From UBA993 sp964436815 (GTDB lineage: Bacteria > Bacillota > Dethiobacteria > DTU022), in NCBI GenBank assembly GCA_964436815.1, contig CAYTER010000006.1, forward strand, positions 1 through 64,000: DNA of 64,000 nt, given 5' to 3'. The notes beneath the pieces are model-generated. The model ran no database searches and had not been told where the DNA came from. It worked only from the letters and a program-made list of their open reading frames with translations. The translations under genes and the position numbers were made by a program. Numbering within the stretch: position 1 is the first letter of the stretch; each line of letters opens with the position of its first letter. This document shows, in pieces, positions 42,409-52,422 of the stretch.

Positions 42409-43479
42409 ATGATCAGGGAAAAAGATCTGCCCACCTTATACTGGAAAAACGATCAGCTCTATTTGATCGATCAGCGTTTTCTGCCAACGCGGATTGTTTA
42501 CAGGATTTGTAGAAGTTGTGAAGATGTCGTAAATTCGATCAGAGAGATGACGGTTCGCGGCGCCCCGGCAATTGGAATCAGCGCTGCTTTTGGAATGGTA
42601 ATCGAAGCTAAAAGTGCTCGTTTAGCAGGCGCTGATCAAGAAGAACTACAGAAAAGAATAAAAGAGGCAGGCATTAAACTAATCAACGCCCGTCCGACAG
42701 CAGTTAACCTGTCATGGGCTGTGGAACGAATGATCAAACAGCTCGAAAGCAATCAACATTTAGGACCGGATGAACTGCTGGATGTTCTGGAACAGGAAGC
42801 GCTCTCCATTTATAAAGAGGATATTGAGAATAACCGCCTGATTGGCCGGTATGGCGCTAAGTTGGTTCCGAACCGGGCGAACATCTTAACTCACTGTAAT
42901 GCCGGGGCTTTAGCAACGGGAGGTTATGGTACTGCTCTTGGTATAATCAGGGCTGCACAAGAACTCGGCAAAGGAATCCATGTTTATATAGATGAAACGA
43001 GGCCCCTGCTCCAGGGCGCCAGGTTAACGGCATTTGAGTTATATCATGAAGGAATACCGGCAACGCTGATTACTGATAATTGTGCTGGTTACCTCATGTC
43101 CAGGGGTAGCATTGATTTAATCATCACCGGGGCGGACCGAATAGCGTCAAACGGTGACACAGCTAATAAAATAGGAACATACAGCCTGGCGGTACTGGCA
43201 GACTATCATCAAATTCCTTTCTATATCGCAGCTCCGCTTTCAACCATAGACCAATCGATTAGCAATGGCAATGAGATCATCATCGAAGAGCGATGCTGCA
43301 AAGAAATAACCCATTTCGAGTCACAACCTGTTGTTGCCGAAGGGGTTGAGGCGTTTAACCCTGCCTTTGACATTACGCCGGCAGAACTGATCACTGCGAT
43401 CATTACCGAAAAAGGAGTGATTAGGAAGCCAACAGTTGAAAAAATAATGGAGTTGTTTAACATCAAGGAGGTTTCATAG
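42409..43479 (+). CDS. mtnA: Methylthioribose-1-phosphate isomerase
   Basis: It converts methylthioribose-1-phosphate to methylthioribulose-1-phosphate. The 356 residues contain MTVRGAPAIGISAAFG, THCNAGALATGGYGTALG with the conserved Cys, DETRPLLQGARLTAFEL, and TGADRIASNGDTANKIGTY. These are all MtnA hallmarks, as opposed to eIF2B proteins. The preferred start is ATG 42409; an in-frame TTG at 42400 directly follows the previous stop. Downstream steps (mtnB and later, or an aldolase) are not in the window. Confidence 0.92.
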   Translation: MIREKDLPTLYWKNDQLYLIDQRFLPTRIVYRICRSCEDVVNSIREMTVRGAPAIGISAAFGMVIEAKSARLAGADQEELQKRIKEAGIKLINARPTAVNLSWAVERMIKQLESNQHLGPDELLDVLEQEALSIYKEDIENNRLIGRYGAKLVPNRANILTHCNAGALATGGYGTALGIIRAAQELGKGIHVYIDETRPLLQGARLTAFELYHEGIPATLITDNCAGYLMSRGSIDLIITGADRIASNGDTANKIGTYSLAVLADYHQIPFYIAAPLSTIDQSISNGNEIIIEERCCKEITHFESQPVVAEGVEAFNPAFDITPAELITAIITEKGVIRKPTVEKIMELFNIKEVS

Positions 43480-44802
43480 TTGGCAAAAACTCTCATCAAA
43501 GATACCCTGATTGTTACCGTAGATCAGCACAGACCTGATTATTTTTATGGTGACATCCTGATCAATGCTGATAGAATTGAAAAAATTACTGAATATCCTG
43601 AAAAGATCGATTCTGCGAACGCTGAAACAATTATTGACGGCAGTAGAATGCTGGTGATGCCGGGATTAATTAATACTCATGGTCACGCTGCGATGACCCT
43701 TTTCCGCAGTTACGCCGATGATTTACCCTTAAAGGAATGGCTGGAAGAAAAAATCTGGCCGATAGAAGAACATCTGACCGCAGATGATGTCTACTGGGGA
43801 GCGCTGCTGGCCATTTGTGAAATGATTCGTGGCGGTACGACTACTTTCAAAGATATGTATTTCTTTATGGAAAAAGTGGCAGAAGCAGTGGCAGAGAGTG
43901 GCATCAGGGCTTATTTATCAAGGGGGATGATCGGTTTTGGCGAATCAGCTGAACGGGGGCTGATTGAAGCAGAAGATTTTATCCGCTCCTGGCATGGGAA
44001 AGAAGAAGGCCGCATCAATGTCACTTTAGGACCACATGCGCCGTACACCTGCCCCCCTGAGTATTTAAAAAAAGTAATGAACCTGGCTGACAAAACAGGC
44101 CGGCCGCTGCAAATACATCTTTCTGAAACAAAATTCGAAGTGGAAGAAAGTATTCGCCAATTTGGTAAAAGCCCGATTGAACTTGTCCACCAGTTAGGCT
44201 TGTTCGATTTTAAAGTTACTGCCGCTCACTGTGTTCATGTCAGCGATCACGATCTTGATCTGCTGGCAGAAAATAATGTTGGCGTAGCCAACAATCCTGG
44301 CAGTAACTTGAAATTAGGCAGTGGAATAGCGCCTGTTGTAAAAATGTTAAAAAGGGGTATAAATGTCGGTATTGGCACAGACGGCGCCTCAAGCAACAAC
44401 AACCTTGATATGTTTGAAGAAATGAGGCTGACCTCGCTTTTAGCGAAAGGCTTAGCTCTTGATCCGACATTAATTGAAGCTAAAACCGCTCTGCGTATGG
44501 CTACGGTGACTGGTGCGAAAGCTTTGTTTATGGAAAATACGGGCCAATTAACCGAAAACTGGAAAGCCGATTTGATTGGTCTGCGTCTTGATCGTCCGCA
44601 CTTTGTTCCGATGCATGATCCGCTGGCTCAATTGGTATATGCAGCTTCTTCTGCAGATGTTGATCTGGTGCTGGTCAACGGTAGAATCCTACTTGAAAAA
44701 GGAGAGCTTAAAACGTTGGACGAAGAAAAAATCAAAGCGGAAGCAACGCGCTGTGCGTCAAGACTGGTAGATCTTGCAGCCGAAAAAGAAGGCCCACGAT
44801 GA
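43480..44802 (+). CDS. mtaD: 5-methylthioadenosine/S-adenosylhomocysteine deaminase
   Basis: A zinc amidohydrolase of 440 residues that deaminates MTA to methylthioinosine, and SAH to S-inosylhomocysteine. Metal ligands lie in NTHGHAAMT, QIHLSET and TAAHCVH, with the catalytic Asp in GTDGASSNNNLDM. The start is TTG 43480, right after the mtnA stop and behind AAGGAGG. The end overlaps surE by 4 bases. With the phosphorylase and MtnA it forms a deaminating MTA salvage route. Confidence 0.92.
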   Translation: MAKTLIKDTLIVTVDQHRPDYFYGDILINADRIEKITEYPEKIDSANAETIIDGSRMLVMPGLINTHGHAAMTLFRSYADDLPLKEWLEEKIWPIEEHLTADDVYWGALLAICEMIRGGTTTFKDMYFFMEKVAEAVAESGIRAYLSRGMIGFGESAERGLIEAEDFIRSWHGKEEGRINVTLGPHAPYTCPPEYLKKVMNLADKTGRPLQIHLSETKFEVEESIRQFGKSPIELVHQLGLFDFKVTAAHCVHVSDHDLDLLAENNVGVANNPGSNLKLGSGIAPVVKMLKRGINVGIGTDGASSNNNLDMFEEMRLTSLLAKGLALDPTLIEAKTALRMATVTGAKALFMENTGQLTENWKADLIGLRLDRPHFVPMHDPLAQLVYAASSADVDLVLVNGRILLEKGELKTLDEEKIKAEATRCASRLVDLAAEKEGPR

Positions 44803-45596
44803 GCCGCTATCACATTCTGGTTACCAATGATGATGGTATACATGCGGAAGGAATCCAGTATTTATGCCAGGTTTTACACCGGGAAAAATGTATCCACAGC
44901 CTTTCGATCGTTGCGCCGGATCGCGAGCGCAGCGCTGTCGGCCATGCGATCACCATGCATCAACCGCTAAGAGTTGAAAAAATAAAGTTTCTCCACAACC
45001 GGGAACTGAACGGCTGGGCAGTAAACGGCACACCTTCGGATTGTGTCAAGCTGGCGGTTGAGGCAATACTGGAAGCAAAACCTGACCTGGTAATTTCCGG
45101 GATTAACCGGGGCAGCAACTTAGGTACCGATGTGCTTTATTCAGGAACTGTCTCGGCGGCTGTTGAAGGCCTGATTATGGGTATTCCTGCTATTGCCGTA
45201 TCTCTTACTGATCGGGGAGAAGAAAAAGATTATCTCTATGCAGCAAAATTTATTTGCGCTCTTTACCCGGCTCTTCTGGAAAGTGGAATTTCCCCGGCAA
45301 CCCTCTTTAACATTAATGTTCCTGTAAATACCGATCAGATAAAAGGGTTTCGTGTAACCAGTCTCGGAAAAAGAAGATACAGAAATACTTTTGATCAGAG
45401 AATAGATCCACGTGGTTCAATCTATTACTGGCTGGCTGGCGAACTGGTCGAAGATGATCCCGAAAGTGAAGACAGTGACACAAAAGCTATTCGGGATCAG
45501 TTTATTTCTATTACACCGGTGCATTTTAACCTGACCGACCGGGAGGCAATGAGAGTTTTAAATCAAAAATTGAATAAGATACCGCTTTTAAAATAA
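44799..45596 (+). CDS. surE: 5'/3'-nucleotidase SurE
   Basis: A metal-dependent nucleoside monophosphatase of 265 residues. VTNDDGIHAEGI carries the metal-binding Asp pair, ISGINRGSNLGTDVLYSGTVSAA the conserved Asn/Ser site, and APDRERSAVGHAIT the family loop. The start overlaps the deaminase stop (ATGA), so it is co-translated with the MTA genes and may recycle the nucleotides made there. Confidence 0.95.
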   Translation: MSRYHILVTNDDGIHAEGIQYLCQVLHREKCIHSLSIVAPDRERSAVGHAITMHQPLRVEKIKFLHNRELNGWAVNGTPSDCVKLAVEAILEAKPDLVISGINRGSNLGTDVLYSGTVSAAVEGLIMGIPAIAVSLTDRGEEKDYLYAAKFICALYPALLESGISPATLFNINVPVNTDQIKGFRVTSLGKRRYRNTFDQRIDPRGSIYYWLAGELVEDDPESEDSDTKAIRDQFISITPVHFNLTDREAMRVLNQKLNKIPLLK

Positions 45597-45629
45597 TCAG
45601 TATTATATTTTAAACTGAGGTCATTGATT

Positions 45630-47060
45630 ATGAAAATACTTGAACCGCTAAGCAAAAACTGTTACCGGATTCCGAGGCAGGGCAGGATGAAGGCGGAAGT
45701 ACATATATACCTGAACCGGCTACTCTATGAAGGTTTTTCCGAAGATAATTCATTGCAACAGCTGATCGATGCTGCTTCTTTGCCCGGAGTAATCAGCCCT
45801 GTGGTTGGGATGCCTGATTTGCACAGCGGTTTCGGACTACCGATTGGCGGGGTCATGGCCATGGATGCAGAAAACGGTTTGGTTTCTGCCGGGGCAGTGG
45901 GAATGGATATTAACTGCGGGGTCAGACTGCTGCGCACGAATTTGGCGGCGACTGATGTGAGCAGTGAAAATCTTAGGGCATTGATCCGGATAATCGGCGA
46001 GAAAGTCCCTAGCGGCATCGGTACGAAGAGCAAACACGCGGGACTGATTAAAGAACATTTTAAAAAGATCCTGGTTCAAGGGGTTCCTTTTTTAGTCGAA
46101 GAGGGTTATGGCTGGCTGAGCGATCTTGAAGCAATCGAGGATCGAGGTTGTCTGACAGGGGCAGATTTCAGCTCGCTAAGCAGTAAAGCCATTGAGCGCG
46201 GATTACAGCTGTCTACAATCGGCGGTGGCAATCATTTTATTGAAATTGGCATGGTTGAGGAACTGTTTGACAAGGATGCAGCCTCGATCTACGGACTTGA
46301 AAAAGGCTATTTATCAATTCTCATTCATACCGGCAGCAGAGGTTTTGGTCACCAGATTTGCACAGATTACTCATCCGCTATGAAAAAAACGGCCCGAAAA
46401 TACAACCTGGAAATACCGAACCCGGGATTAGCCGCAGTGCCGATCAATTCGTCTGAAGGTCAGCAGTATATAGCAGCTATGAACTGTGCCATTAACTTTG
46501 CTTTTTGTAACCGGCAGTGGATAACTGATGATATCCGTAAATCATTCAGCCAGCTGTTCGGCGGTAGAGCAGAAGATTATAATCTCGAACTGGTCTACGA
46601 TGTTGCACACAACACTGCAAAATTCGAAGTGGTTAACGGACAAAGACTGCTGATTCACCGTAAAGGTGCTACCCGTGCTTTGCCCTCAGGACATTCTTTA
46701 AATCCGGATATTTATAAAGATTACGGTCACCCGGTTTTAATACCTGGCAGCATGGGAACCGCTTCCTATGTGATCAGAGCGGATAAAGGGGTCGAGAAGG
46801 TCTATAATTCTGTAAACCACGGTGCGGGTAGGGTATTGTCACGAACAGCAGCCAAAAAAGAAATCACAGTCGACGAGCTTAAACAAAAACTGGGGCAGGT
46901 CATAGTTTCCGGCCGCAGCTTTAAAGCATATCTTGATGAAGCTCCGCAGGCCTACAAAGACATTGATCAGGTCGTCGAAACCCTGGTTGAAATCGGTATT
47001 AGCAGTAAGGTCGCCAGATTAAAGCCTCTGGCAGTTTTGAAGGGTGAAGGGAATGACTAG
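45630..47060 (+). CDS. rtcB: RtcB-family RNA ligase
   Basis: It joins RNA 2',3'-cyclic phosphate or 3'-phosphate ends to 5'-OH ends using GTP and Mn. The 477 residues include MDINCGVRLLRTNL (a metal Cys), GGGNHFIEIG, HTGSRGFGH, VYDVAHNTAKFE and the guanylated His in SVNHGAGRVLSRT. ATG 45630 is well spaced from GAGGT; the in-frame TTG at 45624 is too close. No RtcA or archease is nearby. It lies between SurE and amino acid genes, without an obvious partner. Confidence 0.92.
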   Translation: MKILEPLSKNCYRIPRQGRMKAEVHIYLNRLLYEGFSEDNSLQQLIDAASLPGVISPVVGMPDLHSGFGLPIGGVMAMDAENGLVSAGAVGMDINCGVRLLRTNLAATDVSSENLRALIRIIGEKVPSGIGTKSKHAGLIKEHFKKILVQGVPFLVEEGYGWLSDLEAIEDRGCLTGADFSSLSSKAIERGLQLSTIGGGNHFIEIGMVEELFDKDAASIYGLEKGYLSILIHTGSRGFGHQICTDYSSAMKKTARKYNLEIPNPGLAAVPINSSEGQQYIAAMNCAINFAFCNRQWITDDIRKSFSQLFGGRAEDYNLELVYDVAHNTAKFEVVNGQRLLIHRKGATRALPSGHSLNPDIYKDYGHPVLIPGSMGTASYVIRADKGVEKVYNSVNHGAGRVLSRTAAKKEITVDELKQKLGQVIVSGRSFKAYLDEAPQAYKDIDQVVETLVEIGISSKVARLKPLAVLKGEGND

Positions 47061-47087
47061 CAAACCATCCAAAGGAGAGGATAGCCT

Positions 47088-48050
47088 GTGCTTTATCTGA
47101 ACGCCGCGGATCTGGCCAAAGCGGTAAATTATAAAGATTTAATGTCAGCTATAGAGAAAGCTTATGCTCTTGAAATCGCCGGTGCCTATAACATGCCGAA
47201 TCGTATTCACCTTGAACACCGGGGTAATACACTGCTTTACATGCCCTGTTTTCTCGAATCGGTTTTTGGCACCAAGGTTCTAAGCCTCTTTCCGGGAAAC
47301 CCTCAGCTAGGTTTGCCGGTGATCAGCGGGCTTGTAATGCTTAATAATGCTGAAAACGGGTTGCCGGTAGCCTTAATGGACGGTGCGGCAATTACCGCTT
47401 TTCGGACCGGTGCGGTTGGAGCTGTAGCAATCCGTCACACGGCCCAACCAGATTCAGCTACAGTAGGGTTAATCGGTTCCGGGGTTCAGGGTTATTATCA
47501 GGTACTATTCGCCTGCCAGGCCAGGGAAATCAAAAAAGCAATAATATTTGATCTTGATTCAGCGAAAGCTATCGATCTTGGTCAAAGGCTAAGGAAAGAT
47601 CTCTCGCAGCTTGAAATTGTGACGGCGAATACGGTGGAAGAACTGTTGGTGGAGTCTGAAATAGTTATTACGGCTACCCCGGCGACTAGTCCTGTGCTTC
47701 CAGATAATGAAGAGCATTTACGTGATAAAAGCTACATAGCTATCGGGTCTTATAAGCCGGAGATGAGAGAGCTGCCCCATTCGCTCTATAATCTCATTGA
47801 GAGCGTTTTAATTGACACGGAGCATGGGATTGAAGAATCAGGAGATTTAATAACGCCTCTTGAAAAGGACTGGGTAAAAACTAATCAGATCATTAAGTTT
47901 GGTGAGTATCTTGACCAGGGTCCCCGGTTAAGAAAAACAGGAGAGACGACTCTTTTTAAAAGTGTAGGGATGGCCTTGTTTGATATCGTAGTCGCAGAAA
48001 GTATTTATCATCAGGCACTGCGAGAAGGGATTGGCACAAATCTCATTTAA
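47088..48050 (+). CDS. Ornithine cyclodeaminase/mu-crystallin family protein
   Basis: The 320 residues have a Rossmann NAD site (TVGLIGSGVQGYYQ) and the family block MDGAAITAFRTGAVGAVA. Members include ornithine cyclodeaminase (ornithine to proline + ammonia), alanine dehydrogenase and imine reductases, and I cannot separate these from sequence alone. It starts at GTG 47088 behind GGAGAGG, just after rtcB and 32 bases before serine dehydratase, so it is probably part of amino acid catabolism. Confidence 0.82.
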   Translation: MLYLNAADLAKAVNYKDLMSAIEKAYALEIAGAYNMPNRIHLEHRGNTLLYMPCFLESVFGTKVLSLFPGNPQLGLPVISGLVMLNNAENGLPVALMDGAAITAFRTGAVGAVAIRHTAQPDSATVGLIGSGVQGYYQVLFACQAREIKKAIIFDLDSAKAIDLGQRLRKDLSQLEIVTANTVEELLVESEIVITATPATSPVLPDNEEHLRDKSYIAIGSYKPEMRELPHSLYNLIESVLIDTEHGIEESGDLITPLEKDWVKTNQIIKFGEYLDQGPRLRKTGETTLFKSVGMALFDIVVAESIYHQALREGIGTNLI

Positions 48051-48082
48051 GAATTTTACTCTTACATAGGGAGAAATATACT

Positions 48083-49660
48083 TTGCAACAACAACCCCCC
48101 AGCATCTTTAACGATGTAATCGGTCCGATCATGCGCGGGCCTTCCAGTTCGCATACGGCAGCAGCTGTTAGAATTGGAAAACTGCTGCACCAATATTACA
48201 ACGGTAAATTTAAAGAAATAATGGTTGAGTTTGATCCGCAAGGATCTCTGGCCACGACCTACAGCAGTCAGGGATCGGATATTGGTTTGGCAGGGGGGAT
48301 CCTGGATATGGATCCTGCGGATCCGGGATTATTAAATGCCTTAAAAACTGTTGCTGAAAAGGGTGTTTCTTTAAAATTTAAGATCACCGAATTTGAGGCA
48401 AATCACCCGAACACTTACCGGATTAGAGTAATCAGTCCCAGTTTGAGAGAAGATTGCTTTATTTTTATCTCAACTGGTGGCGGAATGATCGAGTTGCAGG
48501 AGATTAACGGTTTGCCCGTATCGATCAAAGGAGATTATTTTGAAACGCTTTTGCTGCTTAAAAGTACAGATGAAGATCTGGTCCGAAAATTTAAGACCAG
48601 GTTAATGGAAGAATATGAGACTATCGATTACTTTCTGGTCAATTCTGCCGGAGACCTGACATTAGTTGATATTAAAAGCACATCAATACTACCTGATATA
48701 AGTAATCTGGCGTATCAGTATTTCCCGGAATTGATCAAGGTAACCTGCTTTACACCGGTTCTTCCAGTCAGATCAAACATTAAGGTTAGTCTGCCATTTC
48801 TCAACGCTGGGGAAGCTTTAGAAAATGATCGAAATAAAAAGCGGGCTCCTTCTGAGCTGGCCATTGAGTATGAATGTGCCCGAAGCGGGTTAACGAAAGA
48901 AGAAATTATAGAACAGGGACGTTTTCTGATTAAGGTTATGAGAGAGTCCGTTCAACAAGGCTTTTCAGGCAAAAAGTATGAAGATCGGATTCTAGGCCCG
49001 CAGGCGGTCATGCTGAAAGATTTTAAGGGACAGTTGGTAAGCGGATCATTAAATAAGCGGGTAATTACCTATATTACAGCGATCATGGAAACAAAAAGTT
49101 CCATGGGGGTAATCGTGGCTGCACCTACAGCCGGTTCGTGCGCAGGTTTACCCGGAGTCCTTCTAGCAGTAGCAGATGAGCTTGGACTGGCGGAAGATCT
49201 TATTGTAAGAGGGTTGCTCGCAGCCGGTTTAATTGGCGTTTTTATTTCTGCTACAAGCACATTTGCAGCCGAAGAATGCGGATGCCAGGCTGAATGCGGT
49301 TCAGGGTCCGGCATGGCAGCGGCAGCGTTGGTTGAATTAGCAGGAGGATCATCTGAAACTGCATTTTCGGCCGCCTCGATGGCTTTACAAAATATTCTGG
49401 GACTGGTCTGCGATCCAGTTGCGAATCGAGTAGAGGTGCCCTGTCTTGGCAAAAATGTTTTAGCCGGTATGAATGCCCTGGCATCTGCCGATATGGCACT
49501 TTCCGGTTTTGACCCGGTAGTACCCTTAGATGAAAGTATCATCGCCCTTGATCAAGTCGGTCGGCTTTTACCTGCCGAATTACGTTGTACCGGAAAAGGG
49601 GGCTTGTCTATAACTCCGGCTTCAGTTGCCCTGGAAAAGAAATTTCCATCAAAAAGTTAA
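48083..49660 (+). CDS. sdaA: L-serine dehydratase, [4Fe-4S]-dependent, one-chain form
   Basis: It converts serine to pyruvate + ammonia. The 525 residues are a fusion: a beta-type domain first (GPIMRGPSSSHTAAAVRIGKL), an ACT-like middle, and the alpha domain (SSMGVIVAAPTAGSCAGLPG) with Cys ligands around EECGCQAECGSGSGM and VCDPVANRVEVPCLGKN. It is longer than the E. coli one-chain enzyme (454 residues); the extra length is between the two domains. The start is TTG 48083. Confidence 0.88.
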   Translation: MQQQPPSIFNDVIGPIMRGPSSSHTAAAVRIGKLLHQYYNGKFKEIMVEFDPQGSLATTYSSQGSDIGLAGGILDMDPADPGLLNALKTVAEKGVSLKFKITEFEANHPNTYRIRVISPSLREDCFIFISTGGGMIELQEINGLPVSIKGDYFETLLLLKSTDEDLVRKFKTRLMEEYETIDYFLVNSAGDLTLVDIKSTSILPDISNLAYQYFPELIKVTCFTPVLPVRSNIKVSLPFLNAGEALENDRNKKRAPSELAIEYECARSGLTKEEIIEQGRFLIKVMRESVQQGFSGKKYEDRILGPQAVMLKDFKGQLVSGSLNKRVITYITAIMETKSSMGVIVAAPTAGSCAGLPGVLLAVADELGLAEDLIVRGLLAAGLIGVFISATSTFAAEECGCQAECGSGSGMAAAALVELAGGSSETAFSAASMALQNILGLVCDPVANRVEVPCLGKNVLAGMNALASADMALSGFDPVVPLDESIIALDQVGRLLPAELRCTGKGGLSITPASVALEKKFPSKS

Positions 49661-49794
49661 AATAATAATAATTTCACAAGCAGGCTAGTATTTATAGATT
49701 GCAGGATAAGCTTATGCTATAATTAAGAGTATATTAGAAACATTATAATATTTATAAATTATGGCATTTCAGATAAAATGCGGAGGTGGATTTC

Positions 49795-50196
49795 TTGAAA
49801 ATAGTCGGTACAAATGCAAAAGAATGCACGCTTTGCGGAGCTTGTGAAACTACGTGCTCCACTTTCTACTTTAAAGAAGATAATCGAAAAAAATCAGCGA
49901 TCCAGATTGAGGAGCTTCCTAACAACGCCGCTGCAGCAATCCATGTATGCAACCAGTGTGGAGATTGTATCGCGGTTTGCCCTGTTTTAGCCATAAAGCG
50001 CACTAAAAGCGGAGTTGTTGTTATTAATAAAAAGCTTTGCATCGGCTGTTTTAATTGTGTCGGGGTTTGCCCCACAGGAACAATGTTCTGGCATGAAGAA
50101 CTAACTGAACCTTTTAAATGTATAGCCTGCAGCCGCTGCACAAAAGAGTGCCCGACGGAAGCAATATTTATGCAGGAAGTATCAATTCCTGTTTAA
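49795..50196 (+). CDS. Polyferredoxin (four 4Fe-4S motifs) linked to aldehyde oxidoreductase
   Basis: The 133-residue protein has sixteen cysteines in four motifs: CTLCGACETTCS, CNQCGDCIAVCP, CIGCFNCVGVCP and CIACSRCTKECP. It is likely the electron acceptor or donor of the tungsten oxidoreductase whose gene follows after 33 bases. TTG 49795 follows GGAGGT (49782-49787) at ideal distance; the GTG at 49786 lies inside the ribosome site. Confidence 0.88.
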   Translation: MKIVGTNAKECTLCGACETTCSTFYFKEDNRKKSAIQIEELPNNAAAAIHVCNQCGDCIAVCPVLAIKRTKSGVVVINKKLCIGCFNCVGVCPTGTMFWHEELTEPFKCIACSRCTKECPTEAIFMQEVSIPV

Positions 50197-50229
50197 GTCT
50201 CGTAAATCTTATTTTAGGGAGGATCAGTA

Positions 50230-52389
50230 ATGACTAATGCTGTTGAGAAAATGCGCTCATCAAGGCGAGTGCTTGCTGAATTTAATTATGAACCAGCTAA
50301 AATCGATCGCGGCTATGCCGGAAAAACTCTGTATGTAAATCTTTCCAATAATATAATTGAATCCAAGACAGTTACCCAGCAGATGAAGGATATTTTTATC
50401 GGCGGAAAAGGTTTTGGACTCTGGTATCTTTGGAATGCTGTTAAACCGGAAACAAAATGGAACGATCCTGAAAATGAAATAATTATATCCCCCGGACCAA
50501 TAGCCGGCATAACCCAGTACCCGGGTTCCGGAAAATCACTGGTAGTCACTCTTTCACCCTTAACTGATTCAGTAATGGACAGCAATGTGGGTGGTTTTTT
50601 TGGTCCTTACTTTAAATTTTCAGGTTGGGACGCCCTGGAGATTCAGGGAAAAGCCAACAAAGATGTTGTAGTCTTTATCGACGGCGATAAAGGGCTGGTG
50701 ACAATCGAAGAAGTTGATCTGGATCCAGGTGCGAGCCATCTGGTGAGCGAACGTCTAACCGAACTGATGGCTGAATCTGAACAGGATAAGAAGAATATAT
50801 CAGTAGTATCTACCGGTAGCGGTGCAGAACACACCAGGGTAGGCATACTGAACTTTTCTTTTTATGACCTGCGAAGAAAAGTAGCCAGGTTAAAACAGGC
50901 TGGCAGAGGCGGTATCGGCACGGTATTCAGGGATAAAAAACTGGCAGCGCTGGTAGTTAAATTTTCCAATTTAAGCGGTAAAAGCAATAACCCGGCCGAC
51001 CCTGCAGCTATTGCCCGGACCGGGGTTAAGATTACAAGAGAGATCAATAAGTTTGATGATCAGCAGTTCAGAATGAGGCAGGTTGGCACCGCCAACCTGA
51101 TGACTCCGATGAATGATTATGACCTGCTTCCGGTTCATAATTTTAAATACGGTTCGCATAAAGATGCCGGTGGTCTCTCGACAGAAGTTCTTCGGAACCG
51201 ATTTACACAAAAGATGCCTGATGGCTGTTGGGTTGGCTGTGCTCTCTCCTGTTGTAAAGCGGTTGATGATTTTGAATTGAAGAGCGGACCTTTCAAAGGT
51301 GAAAAAGTTGTAGTTGATGGTCCTGAATATGAAAATGCTGCCGGGCTTGGTACAAACTGCGGTATATTTGATCCAGATTATGTGATCGAGGCTAATTTTT
51401 ACTGTGATACCTATGGATTGGATACCATATCAACGGGTACAATCATCGCTTTTATTATGGAGTGCTATGAAAACGGCATTTTAAACAAAGAGATCACCGG
51501 CGGGCTGGAACTTAATTTCGGAAACGCCGATGCGGCAATGGAGCTGATTCACCAAATGGGCCAGGGACGCGGTTTCGGCAAGATCGCCGGCCAGGGAGTG
51601 CGGCGGATGAAGAAGATCTTTGCCGAAGAATACGGCGGAGATCCTGCGTTCCTGCAGGATATTGGTATGGAGAATAAGGGACTTGAATATTCACAGTACC
51701 AGGCTAAGGAATCCTTGGCCCAGCAAGGTGGTTATGCCCTGACCAATAAAGGACCTCAGCATGATGAAGCCTGGTTGATTTTTATGGACATGGTCAACAA
51801 TCAGCTGCCGACTTTTGAGAAGAAAGCTGAAGCTTTGCATTATTTCCCAATGTTTAGAACCTGGTTTGGCCTTCAGGGTTTATGTAAACTGCCATGGAAT
51901 GATATTATCCCGGAAGGGAATGCAGAGACGGAAGCACCGGAAAAAATACCGGAGCATGTCCAAAATTATGTTGATATTTTTAACGCAGTAACCGGAAAAA
52001 ATATTAACAAAGAAGAGATGATTCGCCAGTCAGAGAGAGTTTATAATTTCCAGCGGGTTTTTAACTTAAAGATGGGTTTTGGAACCAGAGAACACGATGC
52101 CGCGCCCTACAGGGCGCTTGGACCGGTGACTGAAGAAGAATACGAATCCCGTCAGGATCGTTATGATAAACAATTAAAGGAAGATGCCGGCATCGATCCG
52201 GCAGGAATGACAACTAAAGAAAAAGTCGCCGCGATGCGCAAATATCGTCAGGATCGCTACGATACCCTGGTTGATGTTGTTTACAAGCGCAGGGGCTGGA
52301 ACGAAAACGGCGTGCCCAAAATTGAGCATCTGAAAGAGCTCGGGATTGATTTCCCGGAAGTGATCGAAGTTGTCAGGAAGCACCTGTAA
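50230..52389 (+). CDS. aor: Aldehyde:ferredoxin oxidoreductase family (tungstopterin) enzyme
   Basis: It oxidises aldehydes to acids, or reduces acids, with ferredoxin. The 719-residue chain has the N-terminal pterin domain (GYAGKTLYVNLSNN, GGKGFGLWYLW, SPGPIAGI) and Fe-S cysteines in DGCWVGCALSCCK, with a later Cys in LQGLCKLPWN. It is about 100 residues longer than the Pyrococcus enzyme, mainly at the C terminus (from about residue 620). It sits between a polyferredoxin and a MoaD-like carrier gene, so this looks like a complete unit. Substrate not predictable; amino-acid-derived aldehydes are likely in this setting. Confidence 0.88.
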   Translation: MTNAVEKMRSSRRVLAEFNYEPAKIDRGYAGKTLYVNLSNNIIESKTVTQQMKDIFIGGKGFGLWYLWNAVKPETKWNDPENEIIISPGPIAGITQYPGSGKSLVVTLSPLTDSVMDSNVGGFFGPYFKFSGWDALEIQGKANKDVVVFIDGDKGLVTIEEVDLDPGASHLVSERLTELMAESEQDKKNISVVSTGSGAEHTRVGILNFSFYDLRRKVARLKQAGRGGIGTVFRDKKLAALVVKFSNLSGKSNNPADPAAIARTGVKITREINKFDDQQFRMRQVGTANLMTPMNDYDLLPVHNFKYGSHKDAGGLSTEVLRNRFTQKMPDGCWVGCALSCCKAVDDFELKSGPFKGEKVVVDGPEYENAAGLGTNCGIFDPDYVIEANFYCDTYGLDTISTGTIIAFIMECYENGILNKEITGGLELNFGNADAAMELIHQMGQGRGFGKIAGQGVRRMKKIFAEEYGGDPAFLQDIGMENKGLEYSQYQAKESLAQQGGYALTNKGPQHDEAWLIFMDMVNNQLPTFEKKAEALHYFPMFRTWFGLQGLCKLPWNDIIPEGNAETEAPEKIPEHVQNYVDIFNAVTGKNINKEEMIRQSERVYNFQRVFNLKMGFGTREHDAAPYRALGPVTEEEYESRQDRYDKQLKEDAGIDPAGMTTKEKVAAMRKYRQDRYDTLVDVVYKRRGWNENGVPKIEHLKELGIDFPEVIEVVRKHL

Positions 52390-52422
52390 ACGATTTACAC
52401 TTAAAGTAAGGAGCTGTCCAAT

